Shown here one piece after another: positions 7,480 to 13,573 of a stretch of 13,573 bases of DNA. The stretch's first letter is position 1. Every line of letters begins with the position of its first letter. Position numbers and translations under genes: made by a program. The notes beneath the pieces are model-generated. The model was given only the letters and a program-made list of their open reading frames with translations, searched no databases and had not been told where the DNA came from. This stretch comes from Bacillota bacterium (GTDB lineage: Bacteria > Bacillota > Clostridia > Lachnospirales > Lachnospiraceae): NCBI GenBank assembly GCA_023389295.1, contig JAEWEO010000238.1:1-13573 (forward strand), read 5' to 3'.

Positions 7480-9306
7480 ATGGAGAAAAAAATCAAACTT
7501 TCCTATAGAGATTGGAACTTTAAAAAGAAGCTCCTAATTATCATATCTGCACTTATTATCGCCATAGTCGTATTAATTTCAATGCTTAACTATGCCTTGT
7601 ATTCCAGAAACTTTACGAAGCAGACCGTTAGCCAAACACAGCAAATCATTGAGCAGATCAGCATTAATATTGATACTTACCTGGATGAATTGTTTCGATT
7701 GAACCTGTCTCCCTACTATGATGATGAGATTATGCAGGAACTCGAGCGGGAATATACCACCGAGGCTGATAATCTTAATAAGAAACGACTTATTGAAAAC
7801 TTTCTCGCTTCTGTTATGACACTACCTCGAAGTGAGATCTTGAGAGTTTATATTCTGACTGACCTACATCTTTATTCCTACACAAGAACTCCCTTTGATA
7901 TGAAGGACTACAACACCTATCAGGAGACTGACTGGTATCAGCAGGCAATGCAGTCCTCGACTCCTGTTTTCGTTCCCATCCATTCTGAAAAAGTATTTGG
8001 GGAGAAACCCATTAAGATCTTCTCTATTGCACAGCGTATCAGAAGTAAGGAAGATAATTCAAAGGTGTTAGCAGTTATAAAGGTTGATGCCAATTATACT
8101 GGTATTAAATCCATCTGTGATCAGGTTCAATTAAAGGAAAAGGGGTCTATTTTTATTATAGACAACGATAAAAACATCGTATATCAGAATAATCAATTAG
8201 ATAATAAAAATATTATTGAATCCCTTAATACAATCTCCTTTGAACAGGATGGTGACTACCGACAAATCATTGATTCTGACAAATACATCATTAATGTTGC
8301 TACATTAAAATCCTCCGATTTAAAGGTAATTGCCATCAACTCCTATAACGAACTTAATAAAAATGCAAGAGCGATTCGCAATATCACAATTTTATTAGCA
8401 GTAGTTGGAATGCTCTTTGCTTTAATTATATTATTTATCTTTGTTCAGAACTTTTTTAAACCCTTATTTAATATTATACGTTTGATGAAGGATGTTCAGA
8501 AAGGCGACTTGTCAGTACAGGTAAACGTTAAAAATAATGATGAGATTGGCTATCTTGCCAAATCCTTTAATAAGATGATACAGAGGCTTAATGTTATCCT
8601 TGAGAAAAATACGCAATTAGTAAAAGAAGTCTATGAGTCAAGATATCTGCAAAAGGAAGCACAATATAATATTCTATGTGGCCAGATAAAACCACATTTT
8701 CTTTACAACACGTTAAATACCATCAGCTTATTAATAAAATGTAAAAATACAGACGGCGCAATTCAAAGCATCGAACAGTTATCCTTATTCTTGCGAGGGA
8801 TTATGAATGCTGATAAAAACATCTCCATGTCAACAGAAATCAATATTGTTAATTCCTATCTGGGTATTTTAAAAGCCAGATATGGCGAGAACTTATCCTA
8901 CCATATCGATATATCACCGAATTATTCAGACTATCTTATTCCTGCTTTAACCCTTCAGCCAATTGTTGAAAATGCCATCATTCATGGGTGTGAGGTAAAA
9001 CGGGGACAATCTGTGATTAATATTTATAGTACTACCGATAGTAATTGCTTTCAGCTACATGTCCAGGATAACGGAATCGGCATAGAAGAAATGACTTTAA
9101 AGAAGTTAAATGAATATCTTTCAAAGGACATAACTACAGAAGAGGACGACTTAGAGAACAACTCAATTACAGAAAGCATTGGATTAATGAATGTTAATAA
9201 GCGAATAAAATTAAAATATGGAAATCAATATGGAATAAAAATAGAATCCTCCAAAGCTGAAGGAGCTCATGTTGTTTTAAGTTTGCCAATCAATATAGGA
9301 TCATAA
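7480..9306 (+). CDS. YesM-type sensor histidine kinase (Cache-like sensor, HAMP, His_kinase, HATPase)
   Basis: A 608-residue membrane kinase. Transmembrane segment 1 is at about 17-38, followed by an extracellular region of about 260 residues resembling a double Cache sensor (ETDWYQQAM, KVLAVIKVDANYTGIKSI, KGSIFIIDNDKNIVY). Segment 2 is at about 300-323 and a HAMP linker follows to about 375 (KGDLSVQVNVKNNDEIGYLA). The phospho-acceptor is H406 in QIKPHFLYNTLN, the His_kinase motif of the YesM/LytS class. The ATPase domain has the N box LQPIVENAIIHG (N498), DNGIGI at 530-535 and the GLMNVNKR segment from 568. The ATG at 7480 has TGGAG 7 bases upstream and a good promoter further up. Kinases of this class pair with YesN-type regulators and commonly sit beside CUT1 transporters they control. 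The signal, possibly ligand-bound lipoprotein or free oligosaccharide, is unknown. Confidence 0.94.
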   Translation: MEKKIKLSYRDWNFKKKLLIIISALIIAIVVLISMLNYALYSRNFTKQTVSQTQQIIEQISINIDTYLDELFRLNLSPYYDDEIMQELEREYTTEADNLNKKRLIENFLASVMTLPRSEILRVYILTDLHLYSYTRTPFDMKDYNTYQETDWYQQAMQSSTPVFVPIHSEKVFGEKPIKIFSIAQRIRSKEDNSKVLAVIKVDANYTGIKSICDQVQLKEKGSIFIIDNDKNIVYQNNQLDNKNIIESLNTISFEQDGDYRQIIDSDKYIINVATLKSSDLKVIAINSYNELNKNARAIRNITILLAVVGMLFALIILFIFVQNFFKPLFNIIRLMKDVQKGDLSVQVNVKNNDEIGYLAKSFNKMIQRLNVILEKNTQLVKEVYESRYLQKEAQYNILCGQIKPHFLYNTLNTISLLIKCKNTDGAIQSIEQLSLFLRGIMNADKNISMSTEINIVNSYLGILKARYGENLSYHIDISPNYSDYLIPALTLQPIVENAIIHGCEVKRGQSVINIYSTTDSNCFQLHVQDNGIGIEEMTLKKLNEYLSKDITTEEDDLENNSITESIGLMNVNKRIKLKYGNQYGIKIESSKAEGAHVVLSLPINIGS

Positions 9307-9311
9307 GTTAT

Positions 9312-9411
9312 TAGGCTATTTAGTACGTAAATTTGCACAATATAGTTGTTAATACTGTGATACAAAACACAGTTCATTCACAACTCGCTTGCAATTCTTA
9401 TGACACTCTAA
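9312..9411. repeat. Degenerate, internally deleted relative of the 3832-4105 palindrome
   Basis: ATACAAAACACAGTTCATT at 9360-9378, ending CAACTCGCT, closely matches the reverse complement of 4005-4034 in the larger palindrome. CACAATATAGT at 9336-9346 matches the reverse complement of 4050-4060. TGACACTCTAA at 9401-9411 equals the terminal sequence at 4093-4103. The middle and most of one arm are missing. ACTGTG at 9354-9359 and CACAGT at 9368-9373 still form a small hairpin. It fills most of the 140-base gap between the kinase and regulator genes, which in YesM/YesN pairs are usually nearly contiguous. Confidence 0.7.
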
Positions 9412-9446
9412 ACCTACCAAGAAAATGATAGAAAGGGGATGGAATT

Positions 9447-11057
9447 ATGTATACTACACTAATTGTTGACGATGAGCAACTAATGAGACAATACCTAGGT
9501 AGTAATTTATCTGATATATGCCCTGACTTTATGGTAACAGGTATTGCAAGTGACGGCTTGGAAGCTCTCGAATTGCTAAAGATTCAATCCTTTGATCTAG
9601 TAATAACAGATATTAAGATGCCGGAAATGGACGGCTTAAACCTTGCAAAATACATTCATGAAGCAGATTTAAATACAAAAGTTATCATCATCTCCGGTTA
9701 TAATGAATTTGAATATGCCCGAACCGCCTTAAAATATGGTGTTTCCGATTATCTTCTAAAACCTTTAAGCGATGCAAGCATCCTTGAAACCTTGACAAAA
9801 ATGAAAACAATTCTTGACACAGACTCCTCAAGAAAAGCCAATCCACATAACTCCAATGAATATGACAATTATTCCGATGCAGAGGTAAAATCTGCTCTCC
9901 TAGCAGCGACCATTAAGGGTTCTCATCAATCCTTACAACTTTTATATGGCATACTCCAAAGTAGAGGGTTATCTTTTATATCAGCTCAAGCTACTATCTT
10001 ACTGTTATGTCTGGATGATTTATATTTACTCCTCTATGATAAGACACCTAGCGAAAATACGTCCTATAAGTATGAGTTAAATGTGCTCTGCAAAAACTAT
10101 TGTGCTGCTCATGACTTAACTACCACTTACGATATTTACGGAAATACAATGGTTCTCCTAAGTGGTGAAACAAAAGAAGATATTATATCAGCAGCAGATT
10201 CTATTTATGATTATATAAAACAGTCCTTATGTGCAGACAAACCTATAAAAGTAATATGCTCCTATGGTTATATTATACAAGATATGATGAATCTAAGCTC
10301 CTCCTACTCTTCAGCCCTGGAAGCGTTGACCTTAACGCTTATTAATGTTGCTTCACCTATTACACCAAACTATTTCTTAAGTCAAAGACGTTTCTTACAG
10401 GAAATAAATATAATATGCGAGACTCTGTATTCTGATTATATTTCAAAGAATAGCAGTAAGATCAGTTCGGATCTATACTTATATATTACACTATTTCAAG
10501 AACGTATTAACATTAATGCCATTCTTAAATTTGGCACTTACCTAATTCGGTATTTAGCAAGAACCTGCAATATAAAGTCTGAATTTACTTTAGCTGCTTT
10601 TAAGGAGCTGACTTGCAGTATAGACAATTTTATTAATACTACTCCTCCGGATAAGGAAGCTACTCATGCACTCTTCCTAAGAACCTTAAGAGCACTTGCT
10701 AAGGATGACATCGTAACCCTTATCCCCGAAGCAGTAAATATCGTGGAGAATGCAAAGGAGTACATTTGTACCCATTATTACGAGCAAATAAGCCTCGCAC
10801 AATTGGCGGATCACTTAAATGTAAATTCAAGCTATTTAAGCGACCTATTCAGCAAGAATAATGGCGAACCCTATACCAAGTTCTTGGCCCGTATTCGAAT
10901 GGAACAGGCACTTAAACTGCTAAAAAGCAATCCAAATGAAAAGATTTATAAGATAGCTGAAAAAACAGGATTTATCAGTGCCAAACATTTTAATGCGGTA
11001 TTTAAGAAGTTTTATGGGTATACGCCTACGGAATATTTGGCTAGGGGGAATCATTAA
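9447..11057 (+). CDS. YesN-type response regulator, REC domain plus AraC-family DNA-binding domain
   Basis: A 536-residue transcription regulator. The receiver domain (1 to about 120) has the acidic pair in VDDE (8-9), phospho-acceptor D55 in LVITDIKMPEMDG, S83 in IISGYNEFEYA and K105 in YLLKPL. A poorly conserved middle region (about 145-425) is typical of YesN proteins. The C-terminus (about 430-532) holds two helix-turn-helix motifs of the AraC family: ISLAQLADHLNVNSSYLSDL, and KIYKIAEKTGFISAKHFNAV followed by FKKFYGYTPTEYL. The ATG at 9447 has an AAAGGGG about 8 bases upstream. It follows the kinase gene by 140 bases, across a degenerate repeat, and is presumably phosphorylated by that kinase. 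Its likely target is the divergent transporter promoter, where 21-base-spaced repeats occur. Confidence 0.94.
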   Translation: MYTTLIVDDEQLMRQYLGSNLSDICPDFMVTGIASDGLEALELLKIQSFDLVITDIKMPEMDGLNLAKYIHEADLNTKVIIISGYNEFEYARTALKYGVSDYLLKPLSDASILETLTKMKTILDTDSSRKANPHNSNEYDNYSDAEVKSALLAATIKGSHQSLQLLYGILQSRGLSFISAQATILLLCLDDLYLLLYDKTPSENTSYKYELNVLCKNYCAAHDLTTTYDIYGNTMVLLSGETKEDIISAADSIYDYIKQSLCADKPIKVICSYGYIIQDMMNLSSSYSSALEALTLTLINVASPITPNYFLSQRRFLQEINIICETLYSDYISKNSSKISSDLYLYITLFQERININAILKFGTYLIRYLARTCNIKSEFTLAAFKELTCSIDNFINTTPPDKEATHALFLRTLRALAKDDIVTLIPEAVNIVENAKEYICTHYYEQISLAQLADHLNVNSSYLSDLFSKNNGEPYTKFLARIRMEQALKLLKSNPNEKIYKIAEKTGFISAKHFNAVFKKFYGYTPTEYLARGNH

Positions 11058-11130
11058 CGAGACAAAACACGGATACTTCACTGGAGGCACGGCGCACAAC
11101 AACGAGCGGCACGCTTCGCGAACCACTCTT
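11058..11130. other. G+C-rich intergenic segment, possible interspersed repeat
   Basis: By my count about 58% G+C, clearly above the A+T-rich surroundings. It contains GGCACG twice in direct orientation and a short CGAGCG/CGCTTCG hairpin followed by GCGAACC. It lies between the regulator stop codon and the aldolase terminator. I see no supported gene in it; the minus-strand frame has no ribosome binding site. Confidence 0.35.
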
Positions 11131-11136
11131 ATGTAC

Positions 11137-11168
11137 AAAAAAGCGGGAAGGCAAAACCTTCCCACTTT
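11137..11168 (-). terminator. Rho-independent terminator of the aldolase gene, possibly bidirectional
   Basis: GGGAAGG at 11145-11151 pairs with CCTTCCC at 11157-11163 around a 5-base loop. The stem can be extended by AAG/CTT across one mismatch. In the minus direction a run of six T follows (11142-11137), giving a canonical terminator 41 bases beyond the aldolase stop codon. In the plus direction the tail is only moderately T-rich (ACTTTCATTATTATC), so it may also end regulator transcripts, less efficiently. Confidence 0.85.
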
Positions 11169-11203
11169 CATTATTATCTTTATCTCATTCTAATTACTTA
11201 GAA

Positions 11204-12148
11204 TTAAAAATCCTTTGCTGCACCTGAGCAACCAAGAACGTTGACAATCTTATGTTTAACAACTGCTTTGATGTTATTTCTTGCAGGTGTAAGATATTGT
11301 CTAGGATCAAAGTGACTAGGATTGGTTCCTAAGTATTCTCTAATACCTGCTGTGAAAGCAAGTCTTAAGTCAGAGTCAATGTTAATTTTACATACTGCCA
11401 TCTTCGCAGCCTGTCTTAACATATCTTCCGGAATACCGATAGCATCATCTAACTGTCCACCGAATTTCTTGATGATCTCTACATATTCCTGTGATACGGA
11501 GGAAGCACCATGTAAAACGATAGGGAAGTTAGGAAGTCTTCTTGCAACCTCTTCAAGAATATCAAAGCGAAGCTGAGGTTTCTGACCTGGTTTGAATTTG
11601 AAAGCACCGTGGCTTGTTCCGATAGCAATCGCTAAGGAGTCAACGCCTGTACGGGTAACGAATTCTTCTACTTCTTCCGGTCTTGTATAGGAAGCATCTT
11701 CTGCGGATACATTAACGTCATCCTCGATACCTGCTAATTTACCTAACTCGCCTTCTACTACACAGCCATGAGCATGTGCGTATTCAACTACTTTCTTGGT
11801 TAATGTAATATTATCTTCAAAGCTATGTTTAGATCCGTCAATCATAACGGAGCTGAAACCACCATCAATACATGCTTTACAAATCTCAAAGTCATCGCCG
11901 TGGTCTAAGTGAAGTGCAATCGGAAGATCTGTATCAATTAATGCAGCTTCAACTAATTTTGTAAGATACGCATGTTTTGCATACTTTCTAGCACCTGCAG
12001 ACACCTGTAAAATAACCGGTGCATTTTCTTCTTTTGCTGCTTCCGTAATGCCTTGAACAATCTCCATATTATTTACATTAAATGCGCCAATTGCATAGCC
12101 TCCAGCATATGCCTTTTCAAACATTTCTTTCGTTGTAACTAAAGCCAT
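11204..12148 (-). CDS. fba: Class II fructose-1,6-bisphosphate aldolase
   Basis: A 314-residue zinc-dependent aldolase that reversibly cleaves fructose-1,6-bisphosphate into dihydroxyacetone phosphate and glyceraldehyde-3-phosphate in glycolysis. The signature IALHLDHGDD places catalytic D82 and zinc ligand H83. The second class II signature VEGELGKLAGIEDD is at 131-144. The other two zinc ligands are H180 in GTSHGAFKF and H213 in VLHGASSV. NIDSDLR (256-262) is the phosphate-binding loop. Length agrees with the 300-315-residue bacterial class IIA/B form. The ATG at 12148 has AAAGGA about 8 bases upstream, and the gene has its own promoter and terminator, so it is monocistronic. It is a housekeeping gene with no visible tie to the sugar operon beyond general sugar catabolism. 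A tagatose-bisphosphate aldolase is possible but less likely. Confidence 0.95.
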   Translation of the reverse strand: MALVTTKEMFEKAYAGGYAIGAFNVNNMEIVQGITEAAKEENAPVILQVSAGARKYAKHAYLTKLVEAALIDTDLPIALHLDHGDDFEICKACIDGGFSSVMIDGSKHSFEDNITLTKKVVEYAHAHGCVVEGELGKLAGIEDDVNVSAEDASYTRPEEVEEFVTRTGVDSLAIAIGTSHGAFKFKPGQKPQLRFDILEEVARRLPNFPIVLHGASSVSQEYVEIIKKFGGQLDDAIGIPEDMLRQAAKMAVCKINIDSDLRLAFTAGIREYLGTNPSHFDPRQYLTPARNNIKAVVKHKIVNVLGCSGAAKDF

Positions 12149-12197
12149 ATTATATCAATCCTTTCTATGTTGGTAATTAATTTTCAAATCTTTCTCT

Positions 12198-12225
12198 ATT
12201 ATACCATAAATATTTAGGTTGAAAA
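12198..12225 (-). promoter_or_regulatory. Promoter of the aldolase gene
   Basis: On the minus strand TTTTCA (12225-12220), a 16-base spacer ending in TGG and TATAAT (12203-12198) form an extended -10 promoter about 50 bases upstream of the aldolase ATG. The perfect -10 with TGG suggests strong constitutive expression, as expected for a glycolytic gene. Confidence 0.75.
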
Positions 12226-12443
12226 GTTATTTTAAATAAATTTTTCATTTCCACCAAATTCTTTCTATTTTTGTGACATAATTTATCTATAATATACGTC
12301 TTTCCATCTGCCATTATGTATCCCTTGCTAATTTTCATGAACGAGGTTTCATCTTATCCTTCTTTTACTTAAAATTATATTCCCTAATTATTCTGATAAT
12401 AATTGAAATTAATTCAAATTTACAACATATACTAGATTTATAG
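12226..12443. other. A+T-rich intergenic stretch without a recognisable gene
   Basis: This is the central part of the 353-base gap between the divergent aldolase and aspartyl-tRNA synthetase transcription units. No frame has both length and a ribosome binding site, and I found no strong hairpin or riboswitch motif. A TATAAT at about 12291-12296 (plus strand) lacks a credible -35. Confidence 0.5.
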
Positions 12444-12472
12444 TTGACTTTACAGAAATATTATGCTAATCT
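12444..12472 (+). promoter_or_regulatory. Candidate promoter of the aspS leader transcript
   Basis: TTGACT at 12444-12449 and TAATCT at 12467-12472 are 17 bases apart, and TGC precedes the -10 as an extended element. Transcription would start near 12480, about 20 bases before the leader-peptide ATG and about 470 bases before the aspS start. The -35 is strong, the -10 weak. Confidence 0.5.
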
Positions 12473-12501
12473 GTTTGAAAATTAGAAAGTAGGTTGATTT
12501 C

Positions 12502-12549
12502 ATGAACATCCATCCGCACAATCAACTTAATAGGGACGACGATCGGTAG
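12502..12549 (+). CDS. Putative 15-residue leader peptide rich in Asn and Asp
   Basis: An ATG at 12502 opens a 15-codon frame, MNIHPHNQLNRDDDR, ending in TAG at 12547. Six of fifteen residues are Asn (3) or Asp (3), including three consecutive Asp codons at 12535-12543. The ribosome binding site is weak (AGTAGG, 8 bases upstream). The frame starts about 20 bases after a candidate promoter and is followed by alternative hairpins and a terminator-like stem ahead of an aspartyl-tRNA synthetase gene. This arrangement is that of a peptide leader in transcription attenuation, where ribosome stalling reports charged tRNA supply. An inverted repeat (12493-12499 with 12520-12526) encloses the start codon. 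Function is inference: a frame this short could arise by chance. Confidence 0.4.
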   Translation: MNIHPHNQLNRDDDR

Positions 12550-12554
12550 CGCTT

Positions 12555-12627
12555 GCAGCTATGATACTAATCATAGGTGCAGGTGCTTCTTCTCCTGCCC
12601 CTATGTGGATCGCCAAACAGTCCACAT
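12555..12627 (+). promoter_or_regulatory. Series of overlapping, partly exclusive hairpins in the aspS leader
   Basis: Hairpin A pairs 12555-12565 with 12570-12580 (CTATGAT/ATCATAG plus GCA/TGC across one mismatch). Hairpin B pairs 12574-12583 with 12594-12603 (ten positions, one mismatch) and shares 12574-12580 with A. Hairpin C pairs ATGTGGA at 12603-12609 with TCCACAT at 12621-12627, and uses the same bases as the 5' side of the following terminator. A and B, and C and the terminator, therefore cannot coexist. This is the layout of an attenuator, although B and C overlap by only one base, so the sign of control cannot be read off. Confidence 0.5.
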
Positions 12628-12672
12628 CGGTAGAACCATTTAAATGGGATTTCCTACCAATGTGGACTTTTT
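12619..12672 (+). terminator. Attenuator-like terminator hairpin upstream of aspS
   Basis: AGTCCACAT at 12619-12627 pairs with ATGTGGACT at 12660-12668, GGTAG at 12629-12633 with CTACC at 12654-12658, and CCAT at 12636-12639 with ATGG at 12644-12647. A run of five T follows at 12668-12672. It lies inside the leader, about 280 bases before the aspS start, and not behind any long gene. That suggests premature termination rather than gene-end termination. Its 5' arm can instead pair with 12603-12609. Confidence 0.6.
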
Positions 12673-12704
12673 ATATCCATTTTTATCTGAAAGAAGGTGA
12701 TAGT

Positions 12705-12752
12705 ATGCGACATAAAGATGATGTCCAAATGGATTTCATTTCCTACTCTTAA
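12705..12752 (+). CDS. Putative 15-residue small ORF with strong ribosome binding site
   Basis: The ATG at 12705 follows AAGAAGGTGATAGT, with AAGG 7 bases upstream, a much better site than that of the first leader frame. It encodes MRHKDDVQMDFISYS and ends in TAA at 12750. It lies just after the terminator-like hairpin and before the palindromic element. It contains three Asp residues, two adjacent. It may be a second leader peptide, a translational-coupling ORF for aspS before the element inserted, or a relic. I do not recognise it. Confidence 0.35.
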   Translation: MRHKDDVQMDFISYS

Positions 12753-12755
12753 TAA

Positions 12756-12930
12756 AATAACTTCAACAGGTGATTGCGAAACTAAACTAGATTTTATAAT
12801 TGAATACACAATAGGTACATATTCCTCCGCTCCAACGCTTCCTTCGGGCTTAACTTCCGCTCCGGAACAGTATCTATTGTGTATTCAATATCTAAAGTTT
12901 ACGAGTTTCACAATCACCTCAATAACTTCA
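12756..12930. repeat. 155-bp palindromic element with 10-bp flanking direct repeats (MITE-like)
   Basis: AATAACTTCA occurs at 12756-12765 and again at 12921-12930, resembling a target-site duplication. Between them, AGGTGATTGCGAAACT from 12768 is inverted as AGTTTCACAATCACCT ending at 12919. ATTGAATACACAATAG near 12799-12813 is inverted as CTATTGTGTATTCAAT at 12874-12889. The central 50-60 bases are not palindromic but contain TCCGCTCC twice and a TTCCG/CGGAA hairpin. There is no transposase ORF, so it would be non-autonomous. It is unrelated in sequence to the palindrome at 3832-4105. Removing it would put the aspS start about 35 bases after the preceding small ORF. Confidence 0.75.
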
Positions 12931-12950
12931 TATAAGAAAGGAAGACTTCT

Positions 12951-13573
12951 ATGAATAAAATTAATGGATCAATCATCAAGCATCATATCGAACCGGAGGA
13001 GCTAGAAGAAAACATTGGCAATATCATAACCCTTCATGGTTCCGTCTACAAAATCAGAAACATGAGTAACTTTTCCTTTGTCATACTTAGAACAAAAAGG
13101 ACTATGGTACAGTGCATATATAGCTTCGAGTACTCCAAGTTTCCGCTAGAGAGCTTAACGGAGGAATCCTGTGTTATCATCACAGCTAAGGTTATCTCTG
13201 AGGAGCGCTCCCGTACCGGTTATGAATTGCAGCTTTTACAAGTGGAGATACTATCAAGTCCTTCACAAGTTCTGCCCTTAGTGATCAATAATAAGACCAT
13301 GGAGGCTTCCTTAGATACTTTATTGGATTATCGCCCCCTAGCCCTTCGAAATGAAAAGGAACGTGCTATTTTTAAGCTTCAAGAGGGTATTTGCCATGGT
13401 TTTCGAACATTTCTCTCTAGTCAGCAATTCACAGAAATCCATTCTCCAAAGATTGTTTATGCTGGTGCAGAGGGAGGAGCAAATATCTTTACCTTAGATT
13501 ACTTTGGTCATGAGGCTTATCTGGCGCAAAGCCCGCAATTCTACAAACAGATGATGGTAGGTGTCTATGAACG
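12951..13573 (+). CDS. aspS: Archaeal-type aspartyl-tRNA synthetase (aspartate--tRNA(Asp/Asn) ligase), N-terminal part
   Basis: The frame is open from ATG 12951 to the window end (207 codons), so the gene is cut by the boundary. AGAAAGGAAG lies 6 bases upstream of the start. The N-terminal region (about 20-105) fits an OB-fold anticodon-binding domain (LHGSVYKIRNMSNFSFVIL), although its sequence is divergent. A linker with LDYRPLALRNEKERAIFKLQ precedes class II motif 1 (FTEIHSPKI). It is followed by VYAGAEGGANIFTLDYFGHE and AYLAQSPQFYKQMM, which closely follow archaeal-type AspRS and the related clostridial second AspRS. Such enzymes are often non-discriminating, forming Asp-tRNA(Asn) for later amidation by GatCAB. 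Whether this one is cannot be decided here. The motif 2 and 3 regions are beyond the window. Upstream is a long leader with attenuator-like features and an inserted palindrome. Confidence 0.9.
   Translation, partial: MNKINGSIIKHHIEPEELEENIGNIITLHGSVYKIRNMSNFSFVILRTKRTMVQCIYSFEYSKFPLESLTEESCVIITAKVISEERSRTGYELQLLQVEILSSPSQVLPLVINNKTMEASLDTLLDYRPLALRNEKERAIFKLQEGICHGFRTFLSSQQFTEIHSPKIVYAGAEGGANIFTLDYFGHEAYLAQSPQFYKQMMVGVYE

Noticed and set aside
10920..11171. Minus-strand 83-codon frame overlapping the regulator 3' end and the aldolase terminator
   Set aside because: It overlaps a well-supported gene and a terminator, has no ribosome binding site and shows no recognisable domain.
12480..12672. 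T-box riboswitch for the aminoacyl-tRNA synthetase gene
   Set aside because: GGTAGAACC at 12629-12637 resembles the T-box core but has A where the core needs G for pairing with the tRNA NCCA end. No specifier stem or AGTA-type motif is visible.
12561..12752. A 63-codon plus-strand frame beginning MILIIGAGASS, superficially like a nucleotide-binding protein start
   Set aside because: No ribosome binding site precedes it, and its first half consists of the overlapping hairpins and the terminator-like stem. Only its last 15 codons, which have their own start and strong ribosome binding site, are retained.

Overview
The window looks like chromosomal DNA of an anaerobic, low-G+C Gram-positive bacterium, most likely a clostridium of the Lachnospiraceae type. 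This is inferred from A+T-rich composition, strong AGGAGG-type ribosome binding sites, a YesM/YesN-type two-component pair, a lipoprotein-anchored CUT1 sugar importer, a class II fructose-bisphosphate aldolase and an archaeal-type aspartyl-tRNA synthetase. No species assignment is possible from the sequence alone.

Layout: positions 1-249 are the tail of an EAL-domain (cyclic-di-GMP phosphodiesterase) gene, followed by a very long hairpin at 361-405. Positions 416-7290 (minus strand) form a five-gene alpha-1,6-glucan utilisation locus, in transcription order: solute-binding lipoprotein, two membrane permeases, a GH66 dextranase-family enzyme without a signal peptide, and a GH13_31 oligo-1,6-glucosidase. 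The divergent plus-strand genes 7480-11057 encode a YesM-like sensor kinase and a YesN-like AraC-type response regulator, the probable regulators of the locus. A class II fructose-bisphosphate aldolase (11204-12148, minus) and the start of an archaeal-type AspRS (12951 to the window end, plus) are unrelated housekeeping genes, transcribed divergently from 12149-12950.

How the sugar genes work together (inference): the kinase senses a saccharide or importer state outside the cell and the regulator activates the transporter promoter. Isomalto-oligosaccharides or cyclic isomaltooligosaccharides are imported by the lipoprotein and two permeases, powered by an ATPase encoded elsewhere. In the cytoplasm the GH66 enzyme cuts internal alpha-1,6 bonds and the GH13_31 enzyme releases glucose from short products.

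The non-coding DNA is unusually rich. A 274-bp imperfect palindrome separates transporter and enzyme genes, and a degenerate relative lies between the kinase and regulator genes. A different 155-bp palindromic element with 10-bp flanking direct repeats sits just upstream of the AspRS gene. Upstream of that is a leader with a promoter, a 15-codon ORF rich in Asn and Asp, alternative hairpins and a terminator-like structure. It resembles a peptide-leader attenuator for an aminoacyl-tRNA synthetase that matches those two amino acids, and it is the strongest candidate for an undescribed regulatory system here.
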